Positions 47,202 to 58,913 of a stretch of 64,000 nucleotides of DNA are shown in pieces (the stretch's first letter is position 1; each line of letters begins with the position of its first letter). The notes below the pieces were generated by a model that ran no database searches, was not told the origin of the DNA, and worked only from the letters and a program-made list of their open reading frames with translations. The stretch covers positions 806,001 through 870,000 of the forward strand of contig NZ_AP027081.1 of the NCBI RefSeq assembly GCF_030295425.1. Direction: 5' to 3'. The position numbers were made by a program, and so were the translations under genes. The stretch is from Mesoterricola sediminis. Its GTDB lineage: Bacteria > Acidobacteriota > Holophagae > Holophagales > Holophagaceae.

Positions 47202-47537
47202 CTACCTGGCGGCGAGTCCGGTCCGGCCCGCGAGGGTCAGGTGGAAGGCGGGAAAGGCGATGGCGAGGCTGCCGGCCACCTGCAGGCCCGGGGCGCCGTC
47301 CCGGCCCAGGTCCGCGGCCGCGCTGGCGGAGACCTGGTGCGTGGCGTCCGTGTACCGGATGGAGCCGGACAGGGTGAGGCCCAGGCCGGATCCGCCCAGG
47401 ACCCGCCGGATCACGGGCCAGGTCCGGGCGAGGACCTCCCGGCCCCAGCCGGAACCGGTGACACGGGCGAGGTGGGCGTCGTCCAGCCTGGGCAGGGCGA
47501 GGCGGTGGGCCAGGGGGAGGCGGGCGGAAGGGGGCAT
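47202..47537 (-). CDS. Hypothetical protein
   Basis: 111 aa from the ATG at 47535-47537 (MPPSARLPLAHRLALPRLDD). No signal peptide or membrane helix is obvious; the second half (LGLTLSGSIRYTDATHQVSA and LQVAGSLAIAFPAFHLTLAG) alternates hydrophobic and polar residues as in beta-sheet. It ends 15 bp upstream of the methyltransferase start, so the two may be co-transcribed. It is divergent from gluQRS. Function unknown; it might be a small bacterial type III secretion/HrpE-like or outer-membrane-associated protein, but nothing supports a choice. Confidence 0.5.
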   Translation of the reverse strand: MPPSARLPLAHRLALPRLDDAHLARVTGSGWGREVLARTWPVIRRVLGGSGLGLTLSGSIRYTDATHQVSASAAADLGRDGAPGLQVAGSLAIAFPAFHLTLAGRTGLAAR

Positions 47538-47630
47538 GGCGGCTCCTGGGAAGGGATGGCTTTCGGGCGGGGCCCCGGGGAGGGTTCCCCATGGGATGCC
47601 GGCGCCCCGGGAAGGGTTAAGCTGGAATCC

Positions 47631-48536
47631 ATGACCGTCACCGGCCGCTTCGCGCCCTCCCCCACCGGCGAACTCCACCTGGGCAACCTCCGCACGGCCC
47701 TCGCCTCCTGGCTTTCGGCCCGGGCGGCGGGGGGCCGCTGGATCATCCGCATGGAGGACGTGGACACCGCTCGCTGCCGGGCCGCCCTCGGCGACGCCCA
47801 GCTGCGGGACCTGGCCGCCCTGGGCCTGGAGAGCGACGCGCCGGTCCTGTGGCAGTCCCGGCGGGGCGGGGCCTACCGGGTCGCCCTGGAGGCCCTGCAC
47901 CGGGCGGGGCGCCTCTACCCCTGCGTGTGCACCCGGAAGGACCTGGCCACCCTGGCCTCGGCCCCCCACGCGGAGGATGGCCTGCGGCCCTACCCCGGCA
48001 CCTGCCGCGCCCGGCCCCTGCCGTTCCTGCGCCCCGATGCGCTCCGGTGCCGGCTGCCGGAGGGGCCCGTGGCCTGGGAGGATCTGGGCCTGGGCCCCCA
48101 GGTGGATGACCCGGCCGCCCTGACGGGGGATCCCCTGCTGCACCGCCGGGATGGCTGCTATGCCTACCACCTGGCCGTGGTCGTGGACGACGGGGCCCAG
48201 GGCGTGACGGAAGTCGTGCGGGGCCAGGATCTCCGGAGCGTCACGGCCACCCACCTTCGGCTGCAGGAGGCCCTGGGCCTGCCCCGCCCCCGCTATGCCC
48301 ACCTGGGCCTCGTGACGGCCCCGGACGGGTCCCGGCTGGGCAAACGGGACGGGGCCCTGGGCCTGGCCCGCCTGCAGCACCGGGGCCTGCCGGTGGCGGC
48401 GATCCTCGGCTGGCTGGGCTGGAGCCTGGGCTGCCTGGACCGGCCCGAACCCGCCACGGCGGCGGACCTGGCCGGGCGGTTCCGGTGGGACCGGGTGCCC
48501 CGGGGGCCGGTGGCCGTGCCGGCCGACTGGGTGTGA
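47631..48536 (+). CDS. gluQRS: Glutamyl-Q tRNA(Asp) synthetase
   Basis: 301 aa, a GluRS catalytic core lacking the anticodon-binding domains. Attaches glutamate to queuosine in tRNA(Asp). GRFAPSPTGELHLGNLRTAL with the HIGH-like HLGN; zinc-binding CVCTRKDL and the later GTCRAR (CxCx...C); the KMSKS equivalent is LGKRDGALGL. The start ATG (47631) gives the standard MTVTGRFAPSP N-terminus. Confidence 0.93.
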   Translation: MTVTGRFAPSPTGELHLGNLRTALASWLSARAAGGRWIIRMEDVDTARCRAALGDAQLRDLAALGLESDAPVLWQSRRGGAYRVALEALHRAGRLYPCVCTRKDLATLASAPHAEDGLRPYPGTCRARPLPFLRPDALRCRLPEGPVAWEDLGLGPQVDDPAALTGDPLLHRRDGCYAYHLAVVVDDGAQGVTEVVRGQDLRSVTATHLRLQEALGLPRPRYAHLGLVTAPDGSRLGKRDGALGLARLQHRGLPVAAILGWLGWSLGCLDRPEPATAADLAGRFRWDRVPRGPVAVPADWV

Positions 48537-48566
48537 AGGAATCGAGCTGGCGGGCAGCGTACGCAC

Positions 48567-48592
48567 GACAGCCCGGCCGAGGCCGGGCTGTC
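48567..48592. terminator. Terminator hairpin between gluQRS and rpsT
   Basis: GACAGCCCGGCC-GA-GGCCGGGCTGTC, a perfect 12-bp stem, 19 bp beyond the stop of rpsT (minus strand) and 30 bp beyond gluQRS. Serves both convergent genes. Confidence 0.7.
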
Positions 48593-48610
48593 AGCGCCTT
48601 GCCGGAGGGC

Positions 48611-48874
48611 CTAGGCCAGCGCGTTGACCTTGAGGGTCAGGCGGCTCTTGGCGCGGTTGGCGGCGTTCTTGTGGAGCACGCCCTTGCGGCAGGCCTTGTC
48701 GACCACGCCCAGGGTGCCGGGCAGGAGGGTGGTGGCCTCAGCCTTGTTGCCGCTGGCGACCACGGCCAGGAACTTCTTGACGGCGGACTTCATCGCGGAG
48801 CGGTTGGCGCGATTGCGCAGGCGCGCTTCGGCGTCGTGGGCGGCTTTCTTGGCGGCGGACTTGTGATTGGCCAT
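48611..48874 (-). CDS. rpsT: 30S ribosomal protein S20
   Basis: 87 aa, normal for S20. Starts MANHKSAAKKAAHDAEARLR, followed by NRANRSAMKSAVKKF and a C-terminal KNAANRAKSRLTLKVNAL helix. Basic, binds 16S rRNA early in 30S assembly. The frame is open upstream through argS leader sequence, but MANHKSAAKK is the conserved N-terminus. Confidence 0.97.
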   Translation of the reverse strand: MANHKSAAKKAAHDAEARLRNRANRSAMKSAVKKFLAVVASGNKAEATTLLPGTLGVVDKACRKGVLHKNAANRAKSRLTLKVNALA

Positions 48875-49073
48875 GAATCCTGACTCCTGGTTCTCGTACG
48901 TGCGGGCAGCGATTCGCCCATGAAGGCGAAAAACCATCATACCTCCGCCAGCCCGGAATTCAAGGGGAAAGACCGCGATATTGCCCAAAGTTGGGGCTTC
49001 CCGCCGGCCCCCGCTTCTTCCAAGATGGTTGGAGGCCCCTGGCTTCCGGATCAAGGATTGTCATGGAGCAGGC

Positions 49074-50873
49074 ATGGAGCGTTTGAAGGCGGCATTCACG
49101 GAAGCCCTGGCGGCGGCCCTGCCCGGGATGGAGATCGTCCTGGAGCGGCCACGTTCCGGGGAGATGGGGGACCTGGCCTTCCCCTGCTTCAAGGCGGCCA
49201 AGGCCCTGGGGCGCAACCCGGCCCAGGTGGCCCAGGAGCTGGCGGGCGCCCTGCGCATCGACGGCGCGCGGATCGTGGCGGCCGGTCCCTACCTGAACCT
49301 GAAGCTGGAGCCCGCGCGGCGCGCGGCCTTCCTCCTGGACGCGCTCCTGGGGCCCCGCCCCTACGGCAGCGGGGATCCCCACGCGGAGACGGTGATCGTG
49401 GAGTACAGCTCCCCGAACATCGCCAAGCTCTTCACCATCGGACACCTGCGCAGCACCATGATCGGCCACGCGCTGGCCCAGGTGAACCGCTACCTGGGGG
49501 CCAACGTCGTCCGCATCAACCACCTGGGGGACTGGGGCACCCAGTTCGGCACCCTCCTCGCCGCCTACAAGAAGTGGGCGGAGCAGGAGAACCCCCGCCT
49601 CGAGGAGGATTTCCCCTGGGCGGAGGCCATCCCCGAGAAGATGCGCAGCCCGCTCTACCGGCTCTTCCAGCTCTACGTGCGCTTCCACGCCGCCGAGGAG
49701 GAGGACCCGGCCCTCCGCGACGAGGCCCGGGCCTGGTTCCGGCGCCTGGAGGAGGGGGACCCCGAGGCCCGCCGCCTCTGGAGCTGGTTCCGGGAGATCA
49801 GCCTGCAGGCCTTCGACCGCATCTACCGGCGCCTGGGCGTGGGCTTCGACCACCTGGAGATGGGCGAGGCCTTCTACCAGGACAAGCTCACCCCCACCCT
49901 GGACCGGCTCGAGGCGGCCGGCATCCTCCAGGACGGGGAGAACGGGGCCCGCATCGTGGACCTGGAGGACGTGGGCATCGCCACGCCCTGCCTCGTCCAG
50001 AAGGCGGACGGCTCCAGCATCTACGCCACCCGGGACGTGGCGGCGGCCCTGTACCGCCAGGACACGTGGCGCTTCGACCGCTGCCTCTACGTGGTGGGCT
50101 CGGACCAGATCCTCCACTTCCAGCAGATCTTCGCGGTCGCCGAGAAGGTGGACCCCTGGTTCAAGGGCCGCATGGTCCACACCCCCTTCGGCATGGTGAA
50201 CCTGCCCGAGGGCAAGATGAGCACCCGCAAGGGCAACGTCATCTTCCTCGAGGACGTGCTGGACGAGGCCGTCAGCCGCGTCACCGCCATCATCGACGAG
50301 AAGAACCCCGACCTGGCCGGCAAGGCGGACGTGGCCGAGATGCTGGGCCTGGGCGCGGTGATCTTCTTCAACGCCCTCAACGACCGGGTCAAGCCCATCA
50401 CCTTCACCTGGGACCGGGTGATCGCCCTGGACGGGGACACGGGCCCTTACGTCCAGTACGCCCACGCCCGCATCCTCTCCGTCCTCCGGAAGGCCGGCGG
50501 CGGGTGGGCGGACATGGCCCGGCCCGAGCGCGCGCCCAGCGACGCCTCCGCGGCCGTGGCCTACGCCCCGGCGGCGGTCCCGTCCGACCTGGCTGGGCTG
50601 GCCGAGGCGCCCGCCCAGGCCCTGCTCTTCGAGCTGGCGGGGCTGCCCGACGCCATGCGGGTCATGGCCCGCGAGCACAGCGCCACGGCCCTGGCCCGGC
50701 AGCTGCTGGCGGTGGCCAAGGCCTTCTCCGGCTTCTACACCAACTGTCCCATCCTCTGGGCCGAGAACGCCCCCGAGGTCCGGGACGCGCGGCTCGCCCT
50801 GTGCGTGGCGACGGCGAGGGCCCTGCGCCAGGGCCTGTTCCTCCTCGGGATCCAGGCCCCGGAGGAGATGTGA
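49074..50873 (+). CDS. argS: Arginyl-tRNA synthetase
   Basis: 599 aa. N-terminal additional domain with MGDLAFPCFKAAKALGRNP, class I catalytic core with SSPNIAKLFTIGHLRSTMIG (HIGH is HLRS-preceded IGHL), GDWGTQFG, the signature YVVGSDQILHFQQIF and DALR-type C-terminal anticodon-binding domain (PYVQYAHARILSVLRKAG). ArgRS lacks a canonical KMSKS, and here PEGKMSTRKGNVI occupies that place. The ATG at 49074 gives MERLKAAFTEAL; earlier starts would add residues without homology. Confidence 0.96.
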   Translation: MERLKAAFTEALAAALPGMEIVLERPRSGEMGDLAFPCFKAAKALGRNPAQVAQELAGALRIDGARIVAAGPYLNLKLEPARRAAFLLDALLGPRPYGSGDPHAETVIVEYSSPNIAKLFTIGHLRSTMIGHALAQVNRYLGANVVRINHLGDWGTQFGTLLAAYKKWAEQENPRLEEDFPWAEAIPEKMRSPLYRLFQLYVRFHAAEEEDPALRDEARAWFRRLEEGDPEARRLWSWFREISLQAFDRIYRRLGVGFDHLEMGEAFYQDKLTPTLDRLEAAGILQDGENGARIVDLEDVGIATPCLVQKADGSSIYATRDVAAALYRQDTWRFDRCLYVVGSDQILHFQQIFAVAEKVDPWFKGRMVHTPFGMVNLPEGKMSTRKGNVIFLEDVLDEAVSRVTAIIDEKNPDLAGKADVAEMLGLGAVIFFNALNDRVKPITFTWDRVIALDGDTGPYVQYAHARILSVLRKAGGGWADMARPERAPSDASAAVAYAPAAVPSDLAGLAEAPAQALLFELAGLPDAMRVMAREHSATALARQLLAVAKAFSGFYTNCPILWAENAPEVRDARLALCVATARALRQGLFLLGIQAPEEM

Positions 50874-50883
50874 GTTTCCTTGA

Positions 50884-52512
<1,629 letters not shown>

Positions 52513-52622
52513 CAGCACCCACGGGGGGCGGGGCGCCCGTCCCCCTCCGTATTTGACCGCGCGATGCCCCGGCATGCCCTGGCCACCGCGTCCGCCTTTG
52601 TTCCTCGCATGGAGGTTTCCAC

Positions 52623-54623
52623 GTGACATTCGCCGCCACCAACATCGACAAGCTCTGCATCGACACCGTGAGGTGCCTCGCCATGGACGCCGTCCAGAAG
52701 GCCAACAGCGGCCATCCCGGCACCGCCATGGCCCAGGCCCCCGCGGCCTACACCCTCTGGACGAAGTTCCTGAAGCACAACCCCGCCGATCCCAAGTGGG
52801 CCGACCGGGACCGCTTCGTCCTCTCCTGCGGGCACGTCTCGATGCTCATCTACTCCCTGCTCCACCTCGCCGGCTACGGCCTGGAGCTGGAGGACCTGAA
52901 GAACTTCCGCCAGTGGGGCTCCCGGACCCCGGGCCACCCCGAGTTCGGGCACACCGCCGGCGTCGAGACGACGACGGGGCCCCTGGGCCAGGGCGTCAGC
53001 AACGCCGTCGGCATGGCCATCGCGGAGCGCTGGCTCGCGGACCGCTTCAACCGCCCCGGCCACGCGGTCGTGGACCACCGCACCTGGTGCTTCGCCGGCG
53101 ACGGCGACCTCATGGAAGGCGTGGCCATGGAGGCCGCGAGCCTCGCCGGCCACCTCGGCCTGGAGAAGCTCGTCGTCCTCTACGACAACAACAACATCAC
53201 CATCGAGGGCGAGGCCGGCCTGGCCTTCACCGAGAACGTGGGCCGCCGCTTCGAGGCCCAGGGCTGGCGCGTCCTGAAGGTCGCCGACGGCGAGGACCTG
53301 GAGGCCCTCGGGAAGGCCTTCGCGGAGGCGTCGAAGCCCTGCGGCAAGCCCACCCTCATCGACTGCCGCACCATCATCGGGTGGCCCGCCCCCACCAAGA
53401 AGAACACCCACCACGCCCACGGCGCCCCCCTGGGCGAGGGCGAGATCCGGGCCACCAAGGAGATCCTGGGCTGGGATCCGGACGGCCACTTCGTCGTGCC
53501 CGCCGAGGCCCTGGCCCACTGGCGGGGCTGCCTGGAGCGGGGCGCCGGGGCGCAGGCCGCCTGGGAGAAGCGCTTCGAGGCCTACCGCGCCGCCTTCCCG
53601 GCGGAGGCCGCCGAGTTCGAGGCCTTCATGAAGGGGGAGCTGCCTGCCGGCTGGCAGGAGGCCCTGCCGGTGTTCCAGGCCGGCCAGGATCAGGCCACCC
53701 GGGAAGCCAGCGGCAAGGCCCTCAACGCCCTCGCCACCGCCATCCCCAACCTGGTGGGCGGTTCCGCCGACCTGGCCCCGTCCAACAACACGAACCTCAA
53801 GGACGGCGGCGACTTCGGCCCGGGGGCCTCGGGCCGGAACTTCCACTGGGGCATCCGCGAGCACGCCATGGGCGCCGTCCTCAACGGCATGAGCCTCCAC
53901 GGCGGCCTCCGTGTCTTCGGGGCCACCTTCCTCATCTTCAGCGACTACATGCGGCCTCCCGTCCGGCTCGCCGCCCTCATGGGCCAGCCGGTCACCTATG
54001 TGTGGACGCATGATTCCATCGGCGTGGGCGAGGACGGCCCCACCCACCAGCCGGTTGAGCAGGTCATGACCCTCCGCATGATCCCGGGCATGACGATGAT
54101 CCGGCCCGCCGACGCCAACGAGACGGTGGAGGCCTGGCGCGCCGCGATCGGCCAGGCGAAGGGCCCCGTCGGTCTGGCCCTCACCCGCCAGAAGCTGCCC
54201 GTGCTGGACGCCGCCAAGGCCCGGGGCGCCGCCCGCGGCGCCTACATCCTGGAGGAGGCCTCGGCCGCGCCGAAGCTCCTGCTCCTGGCCACCGGCAGCG
54301 AGGTCCACCTGGCCCTCAAGGCCCGCGCGGTCCTGGAGGCCGAGGGCATCCCCACCCGCGTGGTGTCCATGCCCAGCTGGGAGCTCTTCGCGCGCCAGGA
54401 CGCCGCCTACCGGGAGCAGGTGCTGCCCGCCGCCGTGAAGGCCCGGGTCAGCGTCGAGGCCGGCCTCACCCATGGCTGGGAGCGCTTCGTGGGCCTGGAC
54501 GGCGCCTCCGTGGGCCTGGACCACTTCGGGGCCTCCGCCCCCGCCGAGATCCTCTTCGAGCGGTTCGGCTTCACCGTGGAGAACGTGGTGAAGGTGGCCA
54601 AGGGCGTGCTCGCCGCCCGCTGA
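52623..54623 (+). CDS. tkt: Transketolase
   Basis: 666 aa. Thiamine-diphosphate enzyme of the non-oxidative pentose phosphate pathway. ThDP-binding [13 protein letters not shown]...DNNNITIEG motif near 160-195; N-terminal [29 protein letters not shown]; central pyrimidine-binding [20 protein letters not shown] and [18 protein letters not shown]-terminal [10 protein letters not shown]. Starts with GTG after GGAGGTTTCCAC. ThiC in this window supplies its cofactor's pyrimidine half. Confidence 0.97.
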   Translation: MTFAATNIDKLCIDTVRCLAMDAVQKANSGHPGTAMAQAPAAYTLWTKFLKHNPADPKWADRDRFVLSCGHVSMLIYSLLHLAGYGLELEDLKNFRQWGSRTPGHPEFGHTAGVETTTGPLGQGVSNAVGMAIAERWLADRFNRPGHAVVDHRTWCFAGDGDLMEGVAMEAASLAGHLGLEKLVVLYDNNNITIEGEAGLAFTENVGRRFEAQGWRVLKVADGEDLEALGKAFAEASKPCGKPTLIDCRTIIGWPAPTKKNTHHAHGAPLGEGEIRATKEILGWDPDGHFVVPAEALAHWRGCLERGAGAQAAWEKRFEAYRAAFPAEAAEFEAFMKGELPAGWQEALPVFQAGQDQATREASGKALNALATAIPNLVGGSADLAPSNNTNLKDGGDFGPGASGRNFHWGIREHAMGAVLNGMSLHGGLRVFGATFLIFSDYMRPPVRLAALMGQPVTYVWTHDSIGVGEDGPTHQPVEQVMTLRMIPGMTMIRPADANETVEAWRAAIGQAKGPVGLALTRQKLPVLDAAKARGAARGAYILEEASAAPKLLLLATGSEVHLALKARAVLEAEGIPTRVVSMPSWELFARQDAAYREQVLPAAVKARVSVEAGLTHGWERFVGLDGASVGLDHFGASAPAEILFERFGFTVENVVKVAKGVLAAR

Positions 54624-54634
54624 GCCGGGGAGCC

Positions 54635-54662
54635 TTGACGCACGTTATAAACTAATTATACA
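54635..54662 (+). promoter_or_regulatory. Sigma70-like promoter after tkt
   Basis: TTGACG (54635-54640) and TATACA (54657-54662) with a 16-nt spacer, in the most AT-rich 30 bp of the neighbourhood. Drives the secreted-protein gene at 54746. Confidence 0.65.
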
Positions 54663-54680
54663 TATCGGGAACCATCCTCC

Positions 54681-54707
54681 ACCGCCCGGGGCCCCGCCCC
54701 GGGCGGT
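54681..54707 (+). terminator. Strong hairpin between tkt and secreted-protein gene
   Basis: ACCGCCCGGGGC-CCC-GCCCCGGGCGGT, a perfect 12-bp stem followed by TCC, no T-run. It terminates tkt, but lies downstream of the promoter at 54635-54662, so it would also be the first structure in the leader of the following transcript. Confidence 0.55.
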
Positions 54708-54745
54708 TCCGTCCCATCCGGTCCCATCCGAGGAGTTCCCCGCCC

Positions 54746-55330
54746 ATGCCCACCGCCCCCCTGGCCCGCATCCTCTGCGCCGCGGCCCTGGCCGCGGCCG
54801 TCCCCGCCACGGCCGCCACCTGGAGCCGCATCGACATCCAGAGCAAGAGCAACTTCGTGATCAAGAAGGACACCTTTGCCTCCGGCACGCTGAAGGTCCG
54901 GAAGGTGGGCGAACCTGAGAAGGGGGTCAAGGCCCTCATGGGCCCCTACCTCCTGGAGGCGGGCCAGTCCTACCTCTTCACCTACAGCGGCAATGCGTTC
55001 AAGTTCGTGATCTCCAACGCCACCGCCAACGGCAAGGCCGCCAGCAACCTGCCGACCCTGCAGGTGGGTTACGACCCGTCGGCGGGCACCACCGCCGTGT
55101 TCGGCGTCACCAAGGACAAGAAGGGCCGGGAGGTGGACTTCACGTCCTCCGCCCTGGTCCCCTCCAAGCTGGACAGCTACAAGGAGGGCTCCAAGGCGCC
55201 CGCGTTCCTGACCATCGGTGTCCTGAAGGCCCTCAAGGCCGGCGCGGCGGCGCCTGCGGCCGACCCCGCGCCCGCCGACCCTGCGCCGGCCGATGCCGCC
55301 GCTCAGGCCGACGGCGCCGCCAGCGACTGA
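54746..55330 (+). CDS. Secreted hypothetical protein with Ala/Pro/Asp-rich tail
   Basis: 194 aa. Signal peptide (RILCAAALAAAVPATAA). Mature domain about 26-160 is beta-rich (TWSRIDIQSKSNFVIKKDTF, SYLFTYSGNAFKFVISNATA); the last 30 residues are a low-complexity tail (AAPAADPAPADPAPADAAAQ). Not recognised. Preceded by its own promoter and GGAGTTCCCCGCC. Monocistronic. Confidence 0.7.
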   Translation: MPTAPLARILCAAALAAAVPATAATWSRIDIQSKSNFVIKKDTFASGTLKVRKVGEPEKGVKALMGPYLLEAGQSYLFTYSGNAFKFVISNATANGKAASNLPTLQVGYDPSAGTTAVFGVTKDKKGREVDFTSSALVPSKLDSYKEGSKAPAFLTIGVLKALKAGAAAPAADPAPADPAPADAAAQADGAASD

Positions 55331-55448
55331 CCTCGCGGAGGGCCGATCAAGTCGTCCAGGCTGCCTTCGACCGGCCTCGTGCCGGCCGCCGGAAGCCTGA
55401 TTCGGGATGGGCGAAGGGGCGGCAACGGCTCCAGGGGGCGACGTCCGC

Positions 55449-55748
55449 TCAGGCCGTCTTCCCCACGGCGCCGAAGGCGTCCTTCAGGCCCAGCTCTTCC
55501 AGGAGCTCGAGCAGCCTGGGATCCTCGATCACCATGCGGAGCGCGATCTTGTCCCGCTTCACGAGCTTGACGAAGTAGCCGATCACCGAGGAGGGCATCG
55601 ACAGGGAGGCGTCGATGAGGAACGTGATCGCGGTGACCCCTTCCTCGACCAGGTCCTGGGCCATGCGGCGGATGGCCAGGTAGTCGTCCGTGGTCTTGAT
55701 GTTGCCGGTGATGGAAATTTCACGGGAGCCCGTGCGCGCGATCTGCAT
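55449..55748 (-). CDS. STAS-domain anti-sigma factor antagonist-like protein
   Basis: 99 aa. A STAS-like fold is suggested by [40 protein letters not shown] and RLLELLEELGLKDAF. The residue phosphorylated in SpoIIAA/RsbV-type proteins would be one of the serines in DASLSMPSS. It overlaps the end of the receiver-phosphatase-kinase gene by 29 bp, so the two are coupled. Expected partner-switching role: phosphorylated by the HATPase domain, dephosphorylated by the PP2C domain of the previous protein. Confidence 0.7.
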   Translation of the reverse strand: MQIARTGSREISITGNIKTTDDYLAIRRMAQDLVEEGVTAITFLIDASLSMPSSVIGYFVKLVKRDKIALRMVIEDPRLLELLEELGLKDAFGAVGKTA

Positions 55749-57453
55749 GGAGGGACCTGGGGAATGCCCTGAAGAAGGTGATTTCGTTGCCGGAATCGTT
55801 GAAAGTCATGCCGTCCGAGTATTTTCGAATCATTTTCAGGCCCCGTCCACTGAGGGCGAGGAGATCCCGTTCGCTGGGCCAGGCGTTGGGCACCTGGAAG
55901 CCCCGCCCGCCGTCCGCCACCGTGGCCTTGAAGACCAGGTTGGGGCCGCGGTCGCACAGGCTGAGGTGGGTGCGGATGTCGCCTTCGGCCTGGGCCTCGG
56001 CCTCCAGGAGGTGATCCAGCCAGACGCCCTCCTCCAGGAGCCGGCGCTTCTCGCGGCCGTCGATGCCCAGGCGCCCGTGCTCGTAGGCGTTCATGAGCGC
56101 CTCCCGCAGGGAGGTCCCGAGGGCGTCCCGGAGGGGTTCGGCCAGGCCGAGGGGGCCGGCCAGGAGGTCCTCCAGGTCCAGGGCGAGCGCGTCCACGGCC
56201 GCGAGGCGGGGCGGGATGACGAAGGTCGCCTCCCACAGGACCGGCAGGTCCATGCGGGAGAGGAGGAGGAAGGTCACATCGTCGGCGGGTTCGGGGACCC
56301 GCGCCCGGAAGGCGCGCCATAGGGCGTCCCGGGATCCCGCGGCCCGGAGGTCGTCCTGGAGGTGGTCCCGGTAGAGGCGGCCCGCCGTGGTTTCGGCCTC
56401 GTTCAGGCCGTCCGTGTGGAAGAGGAGGGCCTGGGCCCCCGCCAGGGGCCGGCGGGTGGTCCGGAAGTCGTCCGCGAAGGGGGAGAGGGGCGGGTTGTCA
56501 CTGAGGAAGCGGATGACCCCGCCCTCCCCGGTGTCCACCTGGATGGGCGGCATGCCGAAGGAGGCCGTCTCGAGGACCGGGGCTTCCCCGGGCAGCCAGG
56601 CCAGGAGGAAGGAGAGGATCTCGTCCTCCAGGAGGCGCTTGGCCATCCGGGCCGTGAAACGGCCGATGAAGAGCTGGAAATCGAAGGGCTCCGGCGGCAG
56701 GCCATCCACCTGGAGGTTGAAGGTGTGGGCCCCCACGGACGTCGTGAGGGCGGCGGAGAGGCCCTTGCCCATGGCGTCGGCCAGGTAGATGAGCATGCCC
56801 CCGTCCGGCAGCCGCCGCAGGGACCAGCTGTCGCCGCACATGATGTCGTGGGGGTGGTACTGCACCTGGGCGACCCATTCGCCGCAGCCCGCGCCGCACC
56901 GGAAGGGCCGGGCCAGGTACTCGTTCTCCAGGATCGAGAGCTCCTTGCGGAAGGCCGTCTCCTGCTGGAGGTCGTGGTACTTCTCCTTCATCTGCAGGAG
57001 GGTGAGCTCCTGCTCGACGGTCTTGCGCTGGAGGTGGTCGTTCTCCAGGAGGCCCACCACGAGGGAGATGGCCTTGGCGAGGAGGGGCGTCGTGACCGGC
57101 TTGGGGACGAAGGCCGAGATGCCGAGGTTGATGGCCTCCACCAGGATCTCCGTGTCCATGGTGGAGGTGATGAAGATGACGGGCACCTTGGGATCGGCCT
57201 CGCGGATCCCGGCGATCATCAGGAGGCCCGACAGACGGGGCATGGCCTGGTCGGCGAGGACGATGTCCGGGGCGGTCCGGCGGAAGGCCTCCAGGCCCTC
57301 CTGGCCGTCCCGGGCCGTGTGGAGCTCCTTGAAGGTGCCGGCGAGGAGGGTGGAGAGGAAGAGCCGCGTGGGGCCGTCGTCCTCCACGAGCAGCGCCGTC
57401 AGCTGCCGGGAGAAGGCCGGGACGCTGTCCCGGACGACGGCCGCGGGGCTCAT
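55720..57453 (-). CDS. Receiver - PP2C (SpoIIE) phosphatase - HATPase fusion
   Basis: 577 aa. Residues about 15-135: response-regulator receiver ([20 protein letters not shown]; phosphoacceptor D in [16 protein letters not shown] in [10 protein letters not shown] in [10 protein letters not shown]). Linker helix about 135-190. Residues about 200-400: SpoIIE/PP2C-type phosphatase ([45 protein letters not shown]). Residues about 420-570: RsbW-like ATPase ([16 protein letters not shown]-box, [28 protein letters not shown]). It carries input, phosphatase and kinase of a partner-switching cascade in one chain. Starts in the stop codon of the MCP gene (4-bp overlap). Confidence 0.9.
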   Translation of the reverse strand: MSPAAVVRDSVPAFSRQLTALLVEDDGPTRLFLSTLLAGTFKELHTARDGQEGLEAFRRTAPDIVLADQAMPRLSGLLMIAGIREADPKVPVIFITSTMDTEILVEAINLGISAFVPKPVTTPLLAKAISLVVGLLENDHLQRKTVEQELTLLQMKEKYHDLQQETAFRKELSILENEYLARPFRCGAGCGEWVAQVQYHPHDIMCGDSWSLRRLPDGGMLIYLADAMGKGLSAALTTSVGAHTFNLQVDGLPPEPFDFQLFIGRFTARMAKRLLEDEILSFLLAWLPGEAPVLETASFGMPPIQVDTGEGGVIRFLSDNPPLSPFADDFRTTRRPLAGAQALLFHTDGLNEAETTAGRLYRDHLQDDLRAAGSRDALWRAFRARVPEPADDVTFLLLSRMDLPVLWEATFVIPPRLAAVDALALDLEDLLAGPLGLAEPLRDALGTSLREALMNAYEHGRLGIDGREKRRLLEEGVWLDHLLEAEAQAEGDIRTHLSLCDRGPNLVFKATVADGGRGFQVPNAWPSERDLLALSGRGLKMIRKYSDGMTFNDSGNEITFFRAFPRSLHADRAHGLP

Positions 57454-58679
57454 TGGACGCGGAAGTGGTTGAGGGAGGAGCGGAGGTCCTCGCTCTTCTC
57501 GGCCAGGGCGGCGGAGACCGAATCCACGCCCCGGGCGGCGTCCTTGTTCCGGTTGGACAGGTCCACGAGGTTGTTCATCGTCTCGATGAGGTCCTTGGTG
57601 CGGGTGGCGATGTACGTGGTCTTCCGGACGAGGTCGCCGCTGGTCTCGACGCTGCCGCGGAGCTTCTCGCCTGTGACGCCGGCCTCGTCGAGCAGCTTCT
57701 GCGCCTTCCCGGAGACGTCGACCATGGTCTCGGAGGCCGCGGCCGTCTCGGCGACCATGGCCTCGATGCCGTCGACGACCTTGTTCACGTTGACGTTGAT
57801 CTCCGTGAGCGAGTTCTGGGTCTTGACGGCGAGCTTGCGGATCTCCTCGGCGACGACGGCGAAGCCCTTGCCGGACTCGCGGGCGTGGGCGGCCTCGATG
57901 GAGGCGTTCAGGGCCAGGAGGTTGGTCTGGTTGGCGATCTCCGCGAGGATGCCCAGAACCTCGTTGATGCCCTGGGCGTCCTGGCTCAGGCGCTCCATGC
58001 GGCCCGCGAGCTCGGACTGCTTCCCGCCCTCCCGGATCACCACCTCGCCGACCTGGTTGAGGGTCGCGACGAAATCGTCGAGGACGCGCTGGGTGGCCTC
58101 GAGGGTCTCGGTGGTCGTGATGGACATCTCCTCGGTGACGTCCAGGTTCCGGGCCACGTCCGTCATGAGGGTGCTCGAGTTCTCGGCGAGGACGCACTGG
58201 CTGGACACGTTCTCGGCCAGGTCCCGGGAGATGGTGGAGAGCTCGTTGCTGGACGCCGCGGTCTCGTTGGCCACGCTCACGCTGTGGGCCACGGTGTCGT
58301 GGGCCTTGCGGATGAAGGTGTTGATGAGGGCCGCCATCGTGCTGAGCTCGTCCCGGCCCTCGACGCTGATGCGGCGGGTGAGGTCGCCTTCGCCCTCCGC
58401 GAGGTCGCGGACCCGGTCGGTGATCTCCCGCAGGGAGCTGTTGATGCTCCAGCCGAGGATGATGCCGAGGCCCGCGCCGCAGATGATGAAAAAGGCGAGG
58501 AGGCCGAGGGTCACGGTCAGGGCCTCCCGGTAGACCTCCATGGACACCTGGATGTTGGCGGACCTGAGCTTGAGTTCATAGAAAAGGCTGGCGGCCCCCA
58601 TGGTGACCAGGGCGAGGCTGCAGCCGAAAATGATCACGAGCACGCGCGCGCGGATCGTAAGGGCCTTGAGAAGGTTCAT
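57450..58679 (-). CDS. Methyl-accepting chemotaxis protein without periplasmic sensor domain
   Basis: 409 aa. Two membrane helices ([20 protein letters not shown] and [20 protein letters not shown]) are separated by only about 18 residues, so there is no room for a periplasmic ligand-binding domain. HAMP about 78-130 ([20 protein letters not shown]), then the MCP signalling domain with the hairpin tip [38 protein letters not shown]. Probably senses the membrane or an internal signal. First gene of a three-gene overlapping operon with the receiver-PP2C-HATPase protein and the STAS protein. Confidence 0.92.
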   Translation of the reverse strand: MNLLKALTIRARVLVIIFGCSLALVTMGAASLFYELKLRSANIQVSMEVYREALTVTLGLLAFFIICGAGLGIILGWSINSSLREITDRVRDLAEGEGDLTRRISVEGRDELSTMAALINTFIRKAHDTVAHSVSVANETAASSNELSTISRDLAENVSSQCVLAENSSTLMTDVARNLDVTEEMSITTTETLEATQRVLDDFVATLNQVGEVVIREGGKQSELAGRMERLSQDAQGINEVLGILAEIANQTNLLALNASIEAAHARESGKGFAVVAEEIRKLAVKTQNSLTEINVNVNKVVDGIEAMVAETAAASETMVDVSGKAQKLLDEAGVTGEKLRGSVETSGDLVRKTTYIATRTKDLIETMNNLVDLSNRNKDAARGVDSVSAALAEKSEDLRSSLNHFRVQ

Positions 58680-58913
58680 GGGGGAATGCTCCAGGGCGGA
58701 CGGGGGCCTTGTGGACGCCTGCCGACACGCCCCCTCCAGGATTCCAAGGAACCCGGTCCCCCGTCGAGGGGGGTGAGCGCATTAATTTGCCGAAATAGGG
58801 GGCTTTGGCGACGTCCAGGTCGCCTTCAGCCGCCCTGGGGTCGCTAGGGGGGCCCTCCGAAACCCAGAGGCGGCTGGGCTCACTCAGGTAGGAACCGGCA
58901 ATGAGCCTGGTTG

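Noticed and set aside
48537-48610. Possible small RNA or tRNA near rpsT
   Set aside because: The structure there is a simple 12-bp terminator hairpin; there is no cloverleaf.
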